NCBI RefSeq assembly: GCF_009914315.1
Contig: NZ_CP042596.1
Span: 3,224,001-3,288,000, forward strand
DNA: 64,000 nt
Source of the DNA: Granulicella sp. WH15
GTDB lineage: Bacteria; Acidobacteriota; Terriglobia; Terriglobales; Acidobacteriaceae
Direction of reading: 5' to 3'
The first letter of the stretch is position 1. Every line of letters starts with the position of its first letter. The position numbers and the translations under genes are program-made. The notes beneath the pieces were generated by a model, which made no database searches, was not told the origin of the DNA, and saw nothing but the letters and a program-made list of their open reading frames with translations. Below, one piece after another: positions 44,412 to 53,395 of the stretch.

Positions 44412-45665
44412 ATGCCTGACCTGCACATCGACGCCGCCCGCCTCCAATCCGAGCTGGACCACCTGGCGACCTTCACCCACGCCGAGCCGTCGCCGCTGGG
44501 CACCGCCGTCACCCGCGTCGTCTTCACGCCGGACGACCTCGCCGCCCGTGCCTGGCTCAAACGACTGGCCACCGAGGCGGGCCTGAGCATCCGCGAAGAC
44601 GCCATCGGCAACACGTTTTTCCGCCTCGAAGGCACCGACCCCGCGCTGGCCCCGGTCGCCACCGGCTCTCACATCGACGCCATACCCCACGCAGGCATGT
44701 ACGACGGCACCGTCGGCGTCCTCGGCGGACTGGCCGCGCTACGCGCCATCGCCGCCAGCGGCCACCGGCCCCGGCGTTCCATCGAGACCATCCTCTTGAC
44801 CTCCGAGGAGCCGACGCGCTTCGGCATCGGTTGCCTGGGCAGCCGCGTCCTCTCGGGCGTCCTGCCGCCCGAGCAGGCCGACGCCCTCCTCGACGCCAGC
44901 GACCTGCCCCTGCACCAGGTCCGCACCGCCGCAGGCTTTCATGGTCCGCTCGAAACCGTCCGCATAGCCCCGCACCACTACTACTCCTTCCTCGAGCTGC
45001 ACATCGAGCAGGGGGCCTTGCTCGAGCGCCACGCCGAACAGATCGGCATCGTCACCAGCATCGCCGCGCCCGCCGGATACCGCTTCGTCATCGAAGGCTT
45101 CGGCGGTCACGCGGGCGCGCTCCTGATGCCCGATCGCCACGACGCTCTCTGCGCCGCCGCCGAGCTGGTCTTATCCATTGAACGCCACGCACTGGCGACA
45201 GGCTCCATCGACACCGTGGCCACCGTGGGCACCTGCGACGTCCACCCCGGCGCGGTCAACTCCGTGCCCAGCCGCGTCGCGCTCCAGCTCGACATCCGCG
45301 ACACCGACCCCGCCCGCCGCGAGTCGGTGATGCACGGCATCCGCGCCGATATCGCCTCCCTCCAAGACCGTCGCCGCGTCGAGATCACCGAGTCCCTGGT
45401 CAACGCGGACGAGCCCGCCACCTGCGCCCCCGACATCGTCTCCCTGCTCACCGATATTTGCTCCGAGCACGCCATCCCCGCGCGCAAGATGGTCAGCCGC
45501 GCCTACCACGACACGCTCTTCATGGCCCGGATCGCGCCCGTCGCCATGATCTTCATTCCCTGCCGAGCAGGCGTCAGCCACAAGCCGGACGAGTTCGCCA
45601 CCACGGCGGATATCGCCCGGGGAACGCTGGTGCTGGCCGAAGCGCTGGCCCGATTGGCAGCGTAG
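44412..45665 (+). CDS. M20-family hydrolase, probable ureidoglycolate amidohydrolase
   Basis: Second M20 enzyme of the operon, 417 residues. The motif ATGSHIDAIPHAGMYDGTVGVLG is close to that of plant ureidoglycolate amidohydrolase (GSHIDAIPxSGKYDGVVGVLG), and SEEPTRFGIGCLGSR and SFLELHIEQGALLE follow. With allantoate and ureidoglycine steps already filled upstream, hydrolysis of ureidoglycolate to glyoxylate, ammonia and CO2 is the natural role. A hydantoinase or N-carbamoyl amino acid hydrolase remains possible. Confidence 0.82.
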   Translation: MPDLHIDAARLQSELDHLATFTHAEPSPLGTAVTRVVFTPDDLAARAWLKRLATEAGLSIREDAIGNTFFRLEGTDPALAPVATGSHIDAIPHAGMYDGTVGVLGGLAALRAIAASGHRPRRSIETILLTSEEPTRFGIGCLGSRVLSGVLPPEQADALLDASDLPLHQVRTAAGFHGPLETVRIAPHHYYSFLELHIEQGALLERHAEQIGIVTSIAAPAGYRFVIEGFGGHAGALLMPDRHDALCAAAELVLSIERHALATGSIDTVATVGTCDVHPGAVNSVPSRVALQLDIRDTDPARRESVMHGIRADIASLQDRRRVEITESLVNADEPATCAPDIVSLLTDICSEHAIPARKMVSRAYHDTLFMARIAPVAMIFIPCRAGVSHKPDEFATTADIARGTLVLAEALARLAA

Positions 45666-45725
45666 CCGACAAGCCCTTACACTCAACACGACGAGACTCC
45701 ACACCAGAAAAGTTGGTTTCGCGAC

Positions 45726-47168
45726 ATGGCCATCGCCTCCATCAATCCCGCCACCGGCAACTCTCTACGCACCTTCGAGCCACTCGGCGAAGAGGCGATC
45801 CGCGGCAAGATCGCCCTCGCCGCGCAGTCCTTCAAGAGCTACGGCGATATCTCGCTCGAACATCGCGCCCTGTGGATGCGGCGGCTGGCCGCGATCATGG
45901 AGGCCGAGGTCGAAGAGTTGGCCGCGCTGATTACCACCGAGATGGGCAAACCCCTGGCAACCGCGCGGCAGGAGATCCAGAAGTGCGCCTCCTGCTGCCG
46001 CTACTTCGCCGAGAACGCCTCGGAGATGCTGGCCGAGGAGCCCATCGAGATCGAGTCCGGCGACAGCTACCTGCGCTGGGACCCGCTCGGAGTGATCCTG
46101 GCCGTGATGCCGTGGAACTTCCCCTTCTGGCAGGTCTTCCGCTTCCTAGCGCCCGCCCTGATGGCCGGGAACGTGGGCCTGCTGAAGCACTCGTCCAATG
46201 TGCCGCAGTGTGCCCTGGCGATTGAGGCGCTGGTGCGGCGGGCCGGGTTTCCGCGCGGCACCTTCCAGACGCTGCTGATCGAATCCAAACAGGTCGAGAT
46301 GGTGCTGGCCGACGAGCGCGTCGCCGCCGTCACCCTAACCGGCAGCGAGCCTGCGGGCCGCGCCGTCGCGGCCCAGGCCGGACAGCTTATCAAAAAGTCG
46401 GTGCTGGAACTGGGCGGCTCCGATCCGTTCATCGTAATGCCCTCGACGAACCTCGACCAGGCCGTCGCCACAGCGGTGAAGGCGCGTACGATCAACAACG
46501 GCCAGTCCTGCATCGCGGCCAAGCGCTTCATCGTTCACGAGGAGATCTACGACGAGTTCGAGAGGCGCTTTGTAGCAGGCATGGAGGCGCTGAAGATCGG
46601 CGACCCCATGCTCGAAGACACCCAGATCGGGCCGCTGGCGACGCCCTCCCTGGTTGACGAGTTGGAGAAGCAGGTGGAGGCAGCCGTGCTCGCCGGAGGC
46701 CGGATTCTAACCGGCGGCAAGCGGATAACGGGGGTGGGAAATTTCTTCGGGCCTACCGTGATCGCCGACGTACCGCGCTCGGCTTCCGTCTATCGCGATG
46801 AGTTCTTCGGGCCGGTGGCCATGCTCTTTCGCGCCAAAGACGTCTCCGAGGCCATCGAGATCGCCAACGATACACCCTTTGGACTGGCGGCTTCGGTGTG
46901 GACGAGGGATTACCTGGAGCAGCAGCACTTCGTCCGGACGCTTGAGTGCGGCGGCGTCTTCCTGAACGCGATGGTCTCCTCCGATCCCCGGCTTCCCTTC
47001 GGCGGCATCAAGCGCTCCGGCTACGGACGCGAGCTTGCGGCGATGGGGATGAAGGAGTTTCTGAACGCCAAGACCGTAATGATCGCGAAGCCGGAGCCGT
47101 TCGACCGCAGCGAGTTCAGCCGCGCGCTGGACGAGGCGCTGATACTTCCTCCGCCAACCCGGCAGTAA
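45726..47168 (+). CDS. NAD(P)-dependent aldehyde dehydrogenase (succinate-semialdehyde type)
   Basis: 480-residue aldehyde dehydrogenase of the GabD-like group. The NAD-binding motif (LTGSEPAGRAVA), the catalytic Glu in LELGGSDPF, the nucleophile Cys in NNGQSCIAAKRF and the C-terminal PFGGIKRSGYGRELAAMGMKEFLNAKTV are present. Succinate semialdehyde is the family default. In this operon it might act on another aldehyde, and glyoxylate semialdehyde-type substrates were considered but cannot be shown. Last gene of the cluster, ending in a terminator. Confidence 0.9.
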   Translation: MAIASINPATGNSLRTFEPLGEEAIRGKIALAAQSFKSYGDISLEHRALWMRRLAAIMEAEVEELAALITTEMGKPLATARQEIQKCASCCRYFAENASEMLAEEPIEIESGDSYLRWDPLGVILAVMPWNFPFWQVFRFLAPALMAGNVGLLKHSSNVPQCALAIEALVRRAGFPRGTFQTLLIESKQVEMVLADERVAAVTLTGSEPAGRAVAAQAGQLIKKSVLELGGSDPFIVMPSTNLDQAVATAVKARTINNGQSCIAAKRFIVHEEIYDEFERRFVAGMEALKIGDPMLEDTQIGPLATPSLVDELEKQVEAAVLAGGRILTGGKRITGVGNFFGPTVIADVPRSASVYRDEFFGPVAMLFRAKDVSEAIEIANDTPFGLAASVWTRDYLEQQHFVRTLECGGVFLNAMVSSDPRLPFGGIKRSGYGRELAAMGMKEFLNAKTVMIAKPEPFDRSEFSRALDEALILPPPTRQ

Positions 47169-47171
47169 AAC

Positions 47172-47212
47172 AAAAGCTCCCTCGAAGCAATCTTCGAGGG
47201 AGCTTTTTTACG
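47172..47212. terminator. Bidirectional terminator between the purine operon and the TonB receptor gene
   Basis: Perfect 16-base stem AAAAGCTCCCTCGAAG/CTTCGAGGGAGCTTTT with a CAAT loop, A-rich on one side and T-rich on the other, so it works on both strands for the convergent genes. Confidence 0.9.
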
Positions 47213-47219
47213 TAGTTCG

Positions 47220-50087
47220 CTAGAACGTAAAGGAGGCCTGCAGCAGGACGCGGCGTACCGCCGAGTTCGTGGTGAAGATGTTGCCCGCAAGCTGGTTGGC
47301 CACGCCGAACTTGGGCGACGTGAAGGCTCCCACCGACGAGCCTCGATCGACAACGTTGAAGATGTTCGATCCCTGTGCCCCGATGGTCAGGTTGTAGCGT
47401 CGTCCGGTGTTGGTTCCACCGCCGCCGCCGGGGCCGCCCGGACCACGTCCGCCGCCGCCACGGGGACCGCCCTGCATCATCCCGGCACGGCGTCCGCCGC
47501 CGCCACCGCCACTCCCTTGCGGAGGACCGGTGCGAGGGCCGAAGCCGAAGGTCTTGGTCAGACGCAGATTCATGGTGAAGTTGGCCGGGCCGGAGCAGAG
47601 GTTGGGACCGACCTCGGTATAGTTCGTGCCGGTCGGCGCGATGAAAGTGCCGCAGCCGGGGATCGTCTTCGAGCCGGGGGTTCCGGCAGCGGCAAAAGCC
47701 ACTCGGTCGTTGATGACGCTGTCGAGGTTGTTATCGGTGCCGGTCGTCAGGTTGAAGGGCGTTCCCGAGTTCGCCACCATGAAGGGTGACGCCGCGATAC
47801 CGTATTTGAACGCAAGGTTTCCGGCCACGAAGAGACGGTTGCGCACATCGTAAGCGGCGCGTCCGTAATCGGCTCCCAGGTCGCCGGGGTGCGTGGCGAA
47901 GGAGGAGATGCCGCCCGTGTTGGCGTTGGCGAAGCTGAGGCTATAGAAGCCAAAGAGCGAGAAGTTCCGGTTGGGCCGGTAGTTCACATTCACGATCAAC
48001 TGGTTCTGGCGGAAGGCACCCTCGGACTGGTACTGGTACTGGATGGGACCGGTAAGAGTAGGCCCGCCGTTCTGGACGAAGGTCGTGTTCTCGCTGTTGA
48101 ACTGATGAACGCCGCGCGCGTTTAGGTAGTTGACCGAGACCGTCGCCCCCCCCATGATCTGCTGATCGACGCCGATAGCGGTCTGCATGGTGTACGGCGC
48201 ATGCATGCTCTTCGATAGCTGATAGCTGGTGGTCTGGCCGCCAATAGGACAGGCCACTGGATTGGCCGGGGTACAGGCCGAGGTCAGCACATCCCCCTGG
48301 ATTACGTATTGCGTGATCGTAGGCTGGCGGATGAGAGACGCCTGGTTGGAAATCATAAAACGGTCATAGAAGATGCCGAAGCCGCCGCGCAGGACCGTCT
48401 TGGGCGAAGTACCCTTGCCCAGGCCATAGGCGAAGGAGACGCGCGGAGCGAAGTCCTTGTGGTCGGGGATGTAATTCTGGGTTTCGTAGCGGATGCCGTA
48501 GCTGATGGTGAGATTCGGCTTGAGCTTCCAGTCGTCCTCGGCGTAGAGGCCCAGATCTGTCGTGCGTAGCTGGATGGTCGGCGTGGTGATCTGGGTGACT
48601 GTGTACTGGTTGGGCGTGTTTTTTGTATAGGCGTCAATACTCGCGTAGGAGAACGTTCCGTTTACGCCAGAGGTAGAGGTATTGGTCTCACCGGTGGTGC
48701 GCAAACGTCCGCCGAAACGGATGAAGTTCTTCTTAAGCTGGATGGAGGTGTAGTTCTGTACCTCGATGTGCTGGTCCAGAACGCTGGAGAGGCCGGTGGT
48801 CGCGCCGCCGCCCTCGAACGCACCCGCCACATTGAGGCTGGGGTCTGTGCTGAACGGGGTCTGCGTGGAAGGGGTGCGCTGGTACTCGAAGCGGGTCTCG
48901 TTGATGATGCGCTGACTGACGATCTGGGTATCGCTCATCTGCAGCGTTACCTCGGAGCTGTCGCTGGTGGTAGCGACGGAGGCGAGGTCGCCCGAGCCGG
49001 GGCCCTGGTTGGGGATGTGGTTCGAGGTGTACTGGAAGCGCGTGGTCAGGGTGTTCTTCTCGCCGAGCGCCAGGTCGATGCGGGGCGTAATATCCCAACG
49101 AAGTTGAGGTACAAGCAGCGCCTGGGTAAAGCTGTTGGTGATGGCGCAGTTCGCGGAGGGGTCTGTGGGCAGGCAGACCGTGCCGGGGCTGGCGATCTGC
49201 GAGTAGAGCGCCGTCGGGTTGATGACGGTGTTGTCCTGGATGGTGCGGCGCGAGCCGCCCAGCGTGAACGAGGCCCAGTGGTTCAGCGGGCCGGTCACGT
49301 TTCCGAAGAAGAAGAGCGTGTGATACGGCGGAATGACCGCGTCAGGCCCCAGCAGCGGGTTGCCGGTGTTGAAGTTGTTGTCGTAGCCGTTCAACTGGAA
49401 GTTGCCGTGGAACTTGTCCGTTCCCGGCTTGGTGAAGACCTCGACGCGGCCGTAGCCCAGGCGGTCGTACTGCGCGGAGAAGGGGTTCTGATTGATGCGG
49501 ATCTCGCGGATGGACGACTTGGGCGGAAGCTGGCCGCCGGTGAAGCCGTCAATGTAGATCTGGCCGCCGTTCGGTCCCACGGCGGGCCCGGCGAGCGCCG
49601 AAAGCTCGCTCGAAAGCTCGTCAGGGTCGTCCGAGAGGGCTTCCAGGTCGTCGCCCTTGAGCACCGTGGCGCTGGCGTTCGAATCGGCATCGACGCTGAC
49701 GGTGTTGTCGCTGGCGGTCACCTGGACCTGCTGGACTTCGTTCTCGAGCGCCATCTTGGCGTTGAGGGTCAGGGCCTGTCCGGCGGTGAGCTTGACGGCC
49801 TGCCGTATAAAGGGCGAGAAGCCCTGCATGACGACGGTGAACGAGTAGGTACCCGGCGCGACCTTGGTGCTGTAGGTGCCGTCGCTGCCCGACTTGACCA
49901 CGGCCGCCGGCTTGCCGCCGGGCAGGCTGAGGGTGATGGTGGCTCCGGGGACGAGGTCGCTATCCGGGTCGACGACGGTGCCGCTGACGGTGGCGGAGGC
50001 TCCCTGGGCCAATACGAGGCTAGGGTTCAGAAGCAGCAGGCAGAATAAGCCTAAAAACAACACTTTGGTCATGCGAAGAAGCATCAT
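47220..50087 (-). CDS. Oar-like TonB-dependent outer membrane receptor
   Basis: 955 residues with signal peptide (LFLGLFCLLLLNPSLVLAQ), an N-terminal carboxypeptidase-regulatory Ig-like domain (SATVSGTVVDPDSDLVPGATITLSLPGGKPA), a plug (NQNPFSAQYDRLGYGRVEVFTKPGTDKFHG) and a C-terminal beta barrel ending in Phe. This architecture is typical of acidobacterial Oar-like receptors. Residues about 850-891 are a glycine-rich run (GGGGGG, GPGGPGGGGG) inserted shortly before the last barrel strands. Two ATG codons at the start have GGAG ten bases upstream. Ligand unknown. Confidence 0.9.
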   Translation of the reverse strand: MMLLRMTKVLFLGLFCLLLLNPSLVLAQGASATVSGTVVDPDSDLVPGATITLSLPGGKPAAVVKSGSDGTYSTKVAPGTYSFTVVMQGFSPFIRQAVKLTAGQALTLNAKMALENEVQQVQVTASDNTVSVDADSNASATVLKGDDLEALSDDPDELSSELSALAGPAVGPNGGQIYIDGFTGGQLPPKSSIREIRINQNPFSAQYDRLGYGRVEVFTKPGTDKFHGNFQLNGYDNNFNTGNPLLGPDAVIPPYHTLFFFGNVTGPLNHWASFTLGGSRRTIQDNTVINPTALYSQIASPGTVCLPTDPSANCAITNSFTQALLVPQLRWDITPRIDLALGEKNTLTTRFQYTSNHIPNQGPGSGDLASVATTSDSSEVTLQMSDTQIVSQRIINETRFEYQRTPSTQTPFSTDPSLNVAGAFEGGGATTGLSSVLDQHIEVQNYTSIQLKKNFIRFGGRLRTTGETNTSTSGVNGTFSYASIDAYTKNTPNQYTVTQITTPTIQLRTTDLGLYAEDDWKLKPNLTISYGIRYETQNYIPDHKDFAPRVSFAYGLGKGTSPKTVLRGGFGIFYDRFMISNQASLIRQPTITQYVIQGDVLTSACTPANPVACPIGGQTTSYQLSKSMHAPYTMQTAIGVDQQIMGGATVSVNYLNARGVHQFNSENTTFVQNGGPTLTGPIQYQYQSEGAFRQNQLIVNVNYRPNRNFSLFGFYSLSFANANTGGISSFATHPGDLGADYGRAAYDVRNRLFVAGNLAFKYGIAASPFMVANSGTPFNLTTGTDNNLDSVINDRVAFAAAGTPGSKTIPGCGTFIAPTGTNYTEVGPNLCSGPANFTMNLRLTKTFGFGPRTGPPQGSGGGGGGRRAGMMQGGPRGGGGRGPGGPGGGGGTNTGRRYNLTIGAQGSNIFNVVDRGSSVGAFTSPKFGVANQLAGNIFTTNSAVRRVLLQASFTF

Positions 50088-50222
50088 TACTCTGAATCTC
50101 CAAAAAAAATCTGCAATGAAAACAATCAGGCCCGTCGTCGGGGCAGGTAAGGCGCACTACAGGCGTAGCTCTCGGAAACCCGGAGCACGCTCCTGAAGCT
50201 ACAGTGAAGATCTACATCAAAC

Positions 50223-51437
50223 TTACAGACCGCCGCCCTCGGGGCTGCCACCGCCAACGCTCCACGGAGAGAGCGTCATGGGTGCGGCTCCGCTGGGGGT
50301 TGCAGAGAGGATGGGTTCGACGCCGCTGAGCAGGGTGACCGCGGTAAAAGTTCCGGTCTGGCTGGCAGAGGCGACGATCATGACCGCGTCGCCGGACTTG
50401 AGGCCGGCGAGGGTCTGGGCTGGGAGGCGGGCAAGCATCTGAGAGAGGTCTCCACCGGCAGAGCGGCGGGGACCGGGAGCATCGGAGCCTGAAGCAGAGG
50501 CCGGGGCAGCCGCAGCAGGCGTCTCGCCCTTGGCCCGGGCGGCAAACCTCGCGGCAACCTCGGCAGGCAGCGCGCGAAGATCGGAGTTGGTAGTCACCGA
50601 GACCTTAACGGTCTGCTTGGTGGCCAGGTCCTTCAGGGTGATGGAGCCGGAACCGGCATCAATGGCGGTGATGATTCCGGAGAGGTTGCGGAAGGAGCCG
50701 CTGACGATCTCGATAGCGCTCAGCGAGGTGCCGTCCTCCGATTTAGGACCGCGCACCGAGAGCTGGTCGCCGACGTGGATCTGGTCGAGCGTGCTGGGCC
50801 TCGCATCGTTGAACTTGACCGAGTCACCGGCGTAGCGGCGGAAGGTGGTCGTAGAGGTAGCCTGGACGATGACCTTGCGAGGTCCAGCCGTGACCGTAAT
50901 AGCCGCGCCGCCGCTGTCAGGCGCGATGGCGCTGACGATGCCGCTCATCCCCTGCCGCTTCCACTCGTCCTGCTCGCTGGCGTGCTTCTCGGCGATGGCG
51001 GTGGACTTCATCAGGACGACGCGGGTGGCGGTCAGGGTGTCGCTGGTGTCGCCGGGCTTACCGGCGGCCAGGACGCGGTCGCCCACCGCGATATCGGTCA
51101 GCACGACGGGCGTGGCCGTCTTCAGGTCGGTGCTGCCGGGGGCGAGCTGCAGCACCTTGGCTCCATCCGCGACGGTAACGGTCATAGTCTTGCCGGTGTC
51201 AGTCGAAAGGGTCAGAACGGACCCGGCGATCGCGGTCACGGTTCCAAGCTGGCGCGCGGAGGCAGCAGCGGCTGCCGGTGCCGCGGGAGCCTGGGCTAAA
51301 CCGTAGGGCACAACCGATACACAGGAAACGACAATGGCAAACGCGGCCATAGCCAGAAAGCCTGCTCCCTGAACCCCCACTCTGGGCTGGCATACAGGCT
51401 GGCCTGTCATCTTCCGGTTTGTCATCAAACTAAACAT
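50223..51437 (-). CDS. Exported repeat protein of the DUF5666 type
   Basis: About 404 residues with a signal-like hydrophobic segment (FLAMAAFAIVVSCVSVVPYGLAQA) and several repeats of a small beta domain: GTVTAIAGSVLTLSTDTGK, SGIVSAIAPDSGGAAITV, SGIITAIDAGSGSITLKD, linked by acidic turns. The pattern matches DUF5666-containing proteins, whose function is unknown. A Pro/Ala-rich spacer precedes the last domain. The start at 51437 has GAGAGA upstream; the longer frame from 51497 lacks a site. It may be co-regulated with the receptor gene downstream. Confidence 0.8.
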   Translation of the reverse strand: MFSLMTNRKMTGQPVCQPRVGVQGAGFLAMAAFAIVVSCVSVVPYGLAQAPAAPAAAAASARQLGTVTAIAGSVLTLSTDTGKTMTVTVADGAKVLQLAPGSTDLKTATPVVLTDIAVGDRVLAAGKPGDTSDTLTATRVVLMKSTAIAEKHASEQDEWKRQGMSGIVSAIAPDSGGAAITVTAGPRKVIVQATSTTTFRRYAGDSVKFNDARPSTLDQIHVGDQLSVRGPKSEDGTSLSAIEIVSGSFRNLSGIITAIDAGSGSITLKDLATKQTVKVSVTTNSDLRALPAEVAARFAARAKGETPAAAAPASASGSDAPGPRRSAGGDLSQMLARLPAQTLAGLKSGDAVMIVASASQTGTFTAVTLLSGVEPILSATPSGAAPMTLSPWSVGGGSPEGGGL

Positions 51438-51647
51438 TTTTCTCTCAAATGATCCGTAAAAATAGATCCGCAGTCCGGGTCCAACTGCATCTTCCACAAC
51501 ACAGATCGGCGACTTTGGCTCAACAGCCTTTGCTATCGGCTCAAAGCTATGAAGGGTCTGTAAAGAATACGGTCGATATTGGAAAAAGTTTCCCTTTCAA
51601 TAGAAGTATTTACTGGATTCGTGTTGGCAAATACTCTTAACCTTCCC

Positions 51648-53393
51648 TTAAGCTTCCTCCGCCGAAAGAAGCACGAAGCCGGAGGGCGGAACCGTGACGC
51701 TGCCCCCCACAAACTCCGTCGCTTCTTTCGACGTGAGTAGGAGCCGGAATGTCTCGCCGCACGGCAAGAGAATCGCTTCGTCGCCTAGATTACAGATGGC
51801 CGTGACCAACCCTCGATCCATCCGGAGCCAGCGTTTTTTCTCGTCGAAGGTGACGTGGAGATGGCCTCGGTCGCCGTCGTTCAGAGAGGGTGAAGACCGG
51901 CGGATATGGACCAACATGCGGAACCACTCCAGCATCTGCCGGTGCTCGCCCTGCCCTACCTCGTTCCAGTTGAGCTTGGAGTCGGTGAAGGTAGCGGGCT
52001 TCTCCGGGTCGGGGATCTGGTCCTCGTCCCAGCCGAAGGCGGCGAACTCGCGCTTGCGCCCCGCCGAGACCAGACGAGCCATCTCGGGGTCGTCATGGTC
52101 GGCAAAGTAGAGGAAGGGGGTGGAGGCGGCGAACTCCTCGCCCATGAAGATCATGGGAACGAAGGGCGCGGTGAGGACCAGACCCGCCGCCGCCATCGCC
52201 CGTTCCAGGCCGACGATGTGGCCAAGCCGGTCGCCGGTGGCGCGGTTGCCCACCTGATCGTGATTCTGGATGTAACCGAGGAACCGATGCGCGGAGAGTC
52301 CGTCCACGGGACGGCCGTGCCTGCGCCCGCGATAGCCCGAGTAGATGCCGTCGTAGACGAAGACCTCCTTCAGGCTCTTGGCCAGGTGCTCGACCGCGCC
52401 GAAGTCGTCGTAGTAGCCCTGTCCCTTGGTGTTCACGTGCAACAGACTGAAGAGCGCGTGGTGAAAGTCGTCACTCCACTGCGCGTCCATGCCGTAGCCA
52501 CCGGCCTCGCGCGGACGGACGATCCGGGGATCGTTCAGGTCGCTCTCGGCAATGAGAATCAGGTGTCGGCCCAGCGTGGTGGAGAGCGCTTCGACCTCGG
52601 CCGAGAGCTGCTCCATGAAGTGAACCGCGCTGCGGTCCACGAACTCGTGCACGGCATCCAGCCGCAGGCCGTCGATGTGGAAGTCACGCAGCCACATCAG
52701 CGCGTTGTCGATGAAGAAGCGCCGCACCTCGTCCGAGCCTGTGTCCTCGAAGTTGATGGCATCTCCCCACGGAGTGTGGTGCCTGCCGGTGGTGTAATGG
52801 CCGAACTTGCCGGTGTAGTTTCCGACCGGGCCGAAGTGGTTGTAGACCACGTCGAGGATGACGCCGAGGTCGCGATCGTGGCAGGCATCCACAAATCGCT
52901 TAAGACCATCAGGCCCGCCATAAGCCTCGTGAACCGCGAAGATCGCAACGCCGTCGTAGCCCCAGCCGCGATCGCCCGCGAAGGAGGCCACAGGCATGAT
53001 CTCGACGTGCGTGATACCGAGATCGCGGAGATAATCGAGCTTTCCTATAGCCGCGTCGAAGGTGCCTTCGGACGTGAAGGTGCCGAGGTGCAGCTCATAG
53101 AGAACGGAACTGCCGAGCGGCGGTCCCTGCCAATTGGGATGCTTCCACGGGTATGCGCCTTGGTCATAGAGCATCGATGGGCCATGCACACCGCGGCGCT
53201 GGCGTAGGCTGCGCGGATCAGGATAAGGCGTCGGGTCGTCATCGACGAGAAAGGCATAGCCGCTGCCGGGACCGGCCTTCGCTGTGGCTCTCCACCAACC
53301 CCGCTCATCCGGGCCAATCATGACAACCGCATCTTCGCCGAGCTTGACCGCAAGCTTCTTCACTCGCGGAGCCCAGACCGTAAACTCGTGCAT
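51648..53393 (-). CDS. treZ: Malto-oligosyltrehalose trehalohydrolase TreZ
   Basis: Cuts trehalose off the end made by TreY. 581-residue GH13 enzyme: an N-terminal beta domain, then the catalytic barrel with GVILDVVYNHFGP, GLRLDAVHEF (nucleophile Asp), the acid IAESDLNDPRI and QNHDQVGNR. The ATG lies two bases after the treY stop codon, so the pair is co-transcribed. TreY and TreZ together make trehalose from maltodextrins without phosphorylated intermediates. Confidence 0.95.
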   Translation of the reverse strand: MHEFTVWAPRVKKLAVKLGEDAVVMIGPDERGWWRATAKAGPGSGYAFLVDDDPTPYPDPRSLRQRRGVHGPSMLYDQGAYPWKHPNWQGPPLGSSVLYELHLGTFTSEGTFDAAIGKLDYLRDLGITHVEIMPVASFAGDRGWGYDGVAIFAVHEAYGGPDGLKRFVDACHDRDLGVILDVVYNHFGPVGNYTGKFGHYTTGRHHTPWGDAINFEDTGSDEVRRFFIDNALMWLRDFHIDGLRLDAVHEFVDRSAVHFMEQLSAEVEALSTTLGRHLILIAESDLNDPRIVRPREAGGYGMDAQWSDDFHHALFSLLHVNTKGQGYYDDFGAVEHLAKSLKEVFVYDGIYSGYRGRRHGRPVDGLSAHRFLGYIQNHDQVGNRATGDRLGHIVGLERAMAAAGLVLTAPFVPMIFMGEEFAASTPFLYFADHDDPEMARLVSAGRKREFAAFGWDEDQIPDPEKPATFTDSKLNWNEVGQGEHRQMLEWFRMLVHIRRSSPSLNDGDRGHLHVTFDEKKRWLRMDRGLVTAICNLGDEAILLPCGETFRLLLTSKEATEFVGGSVTVPPSGFVLLSAEEA

Positions 53394-53395
53394 GA

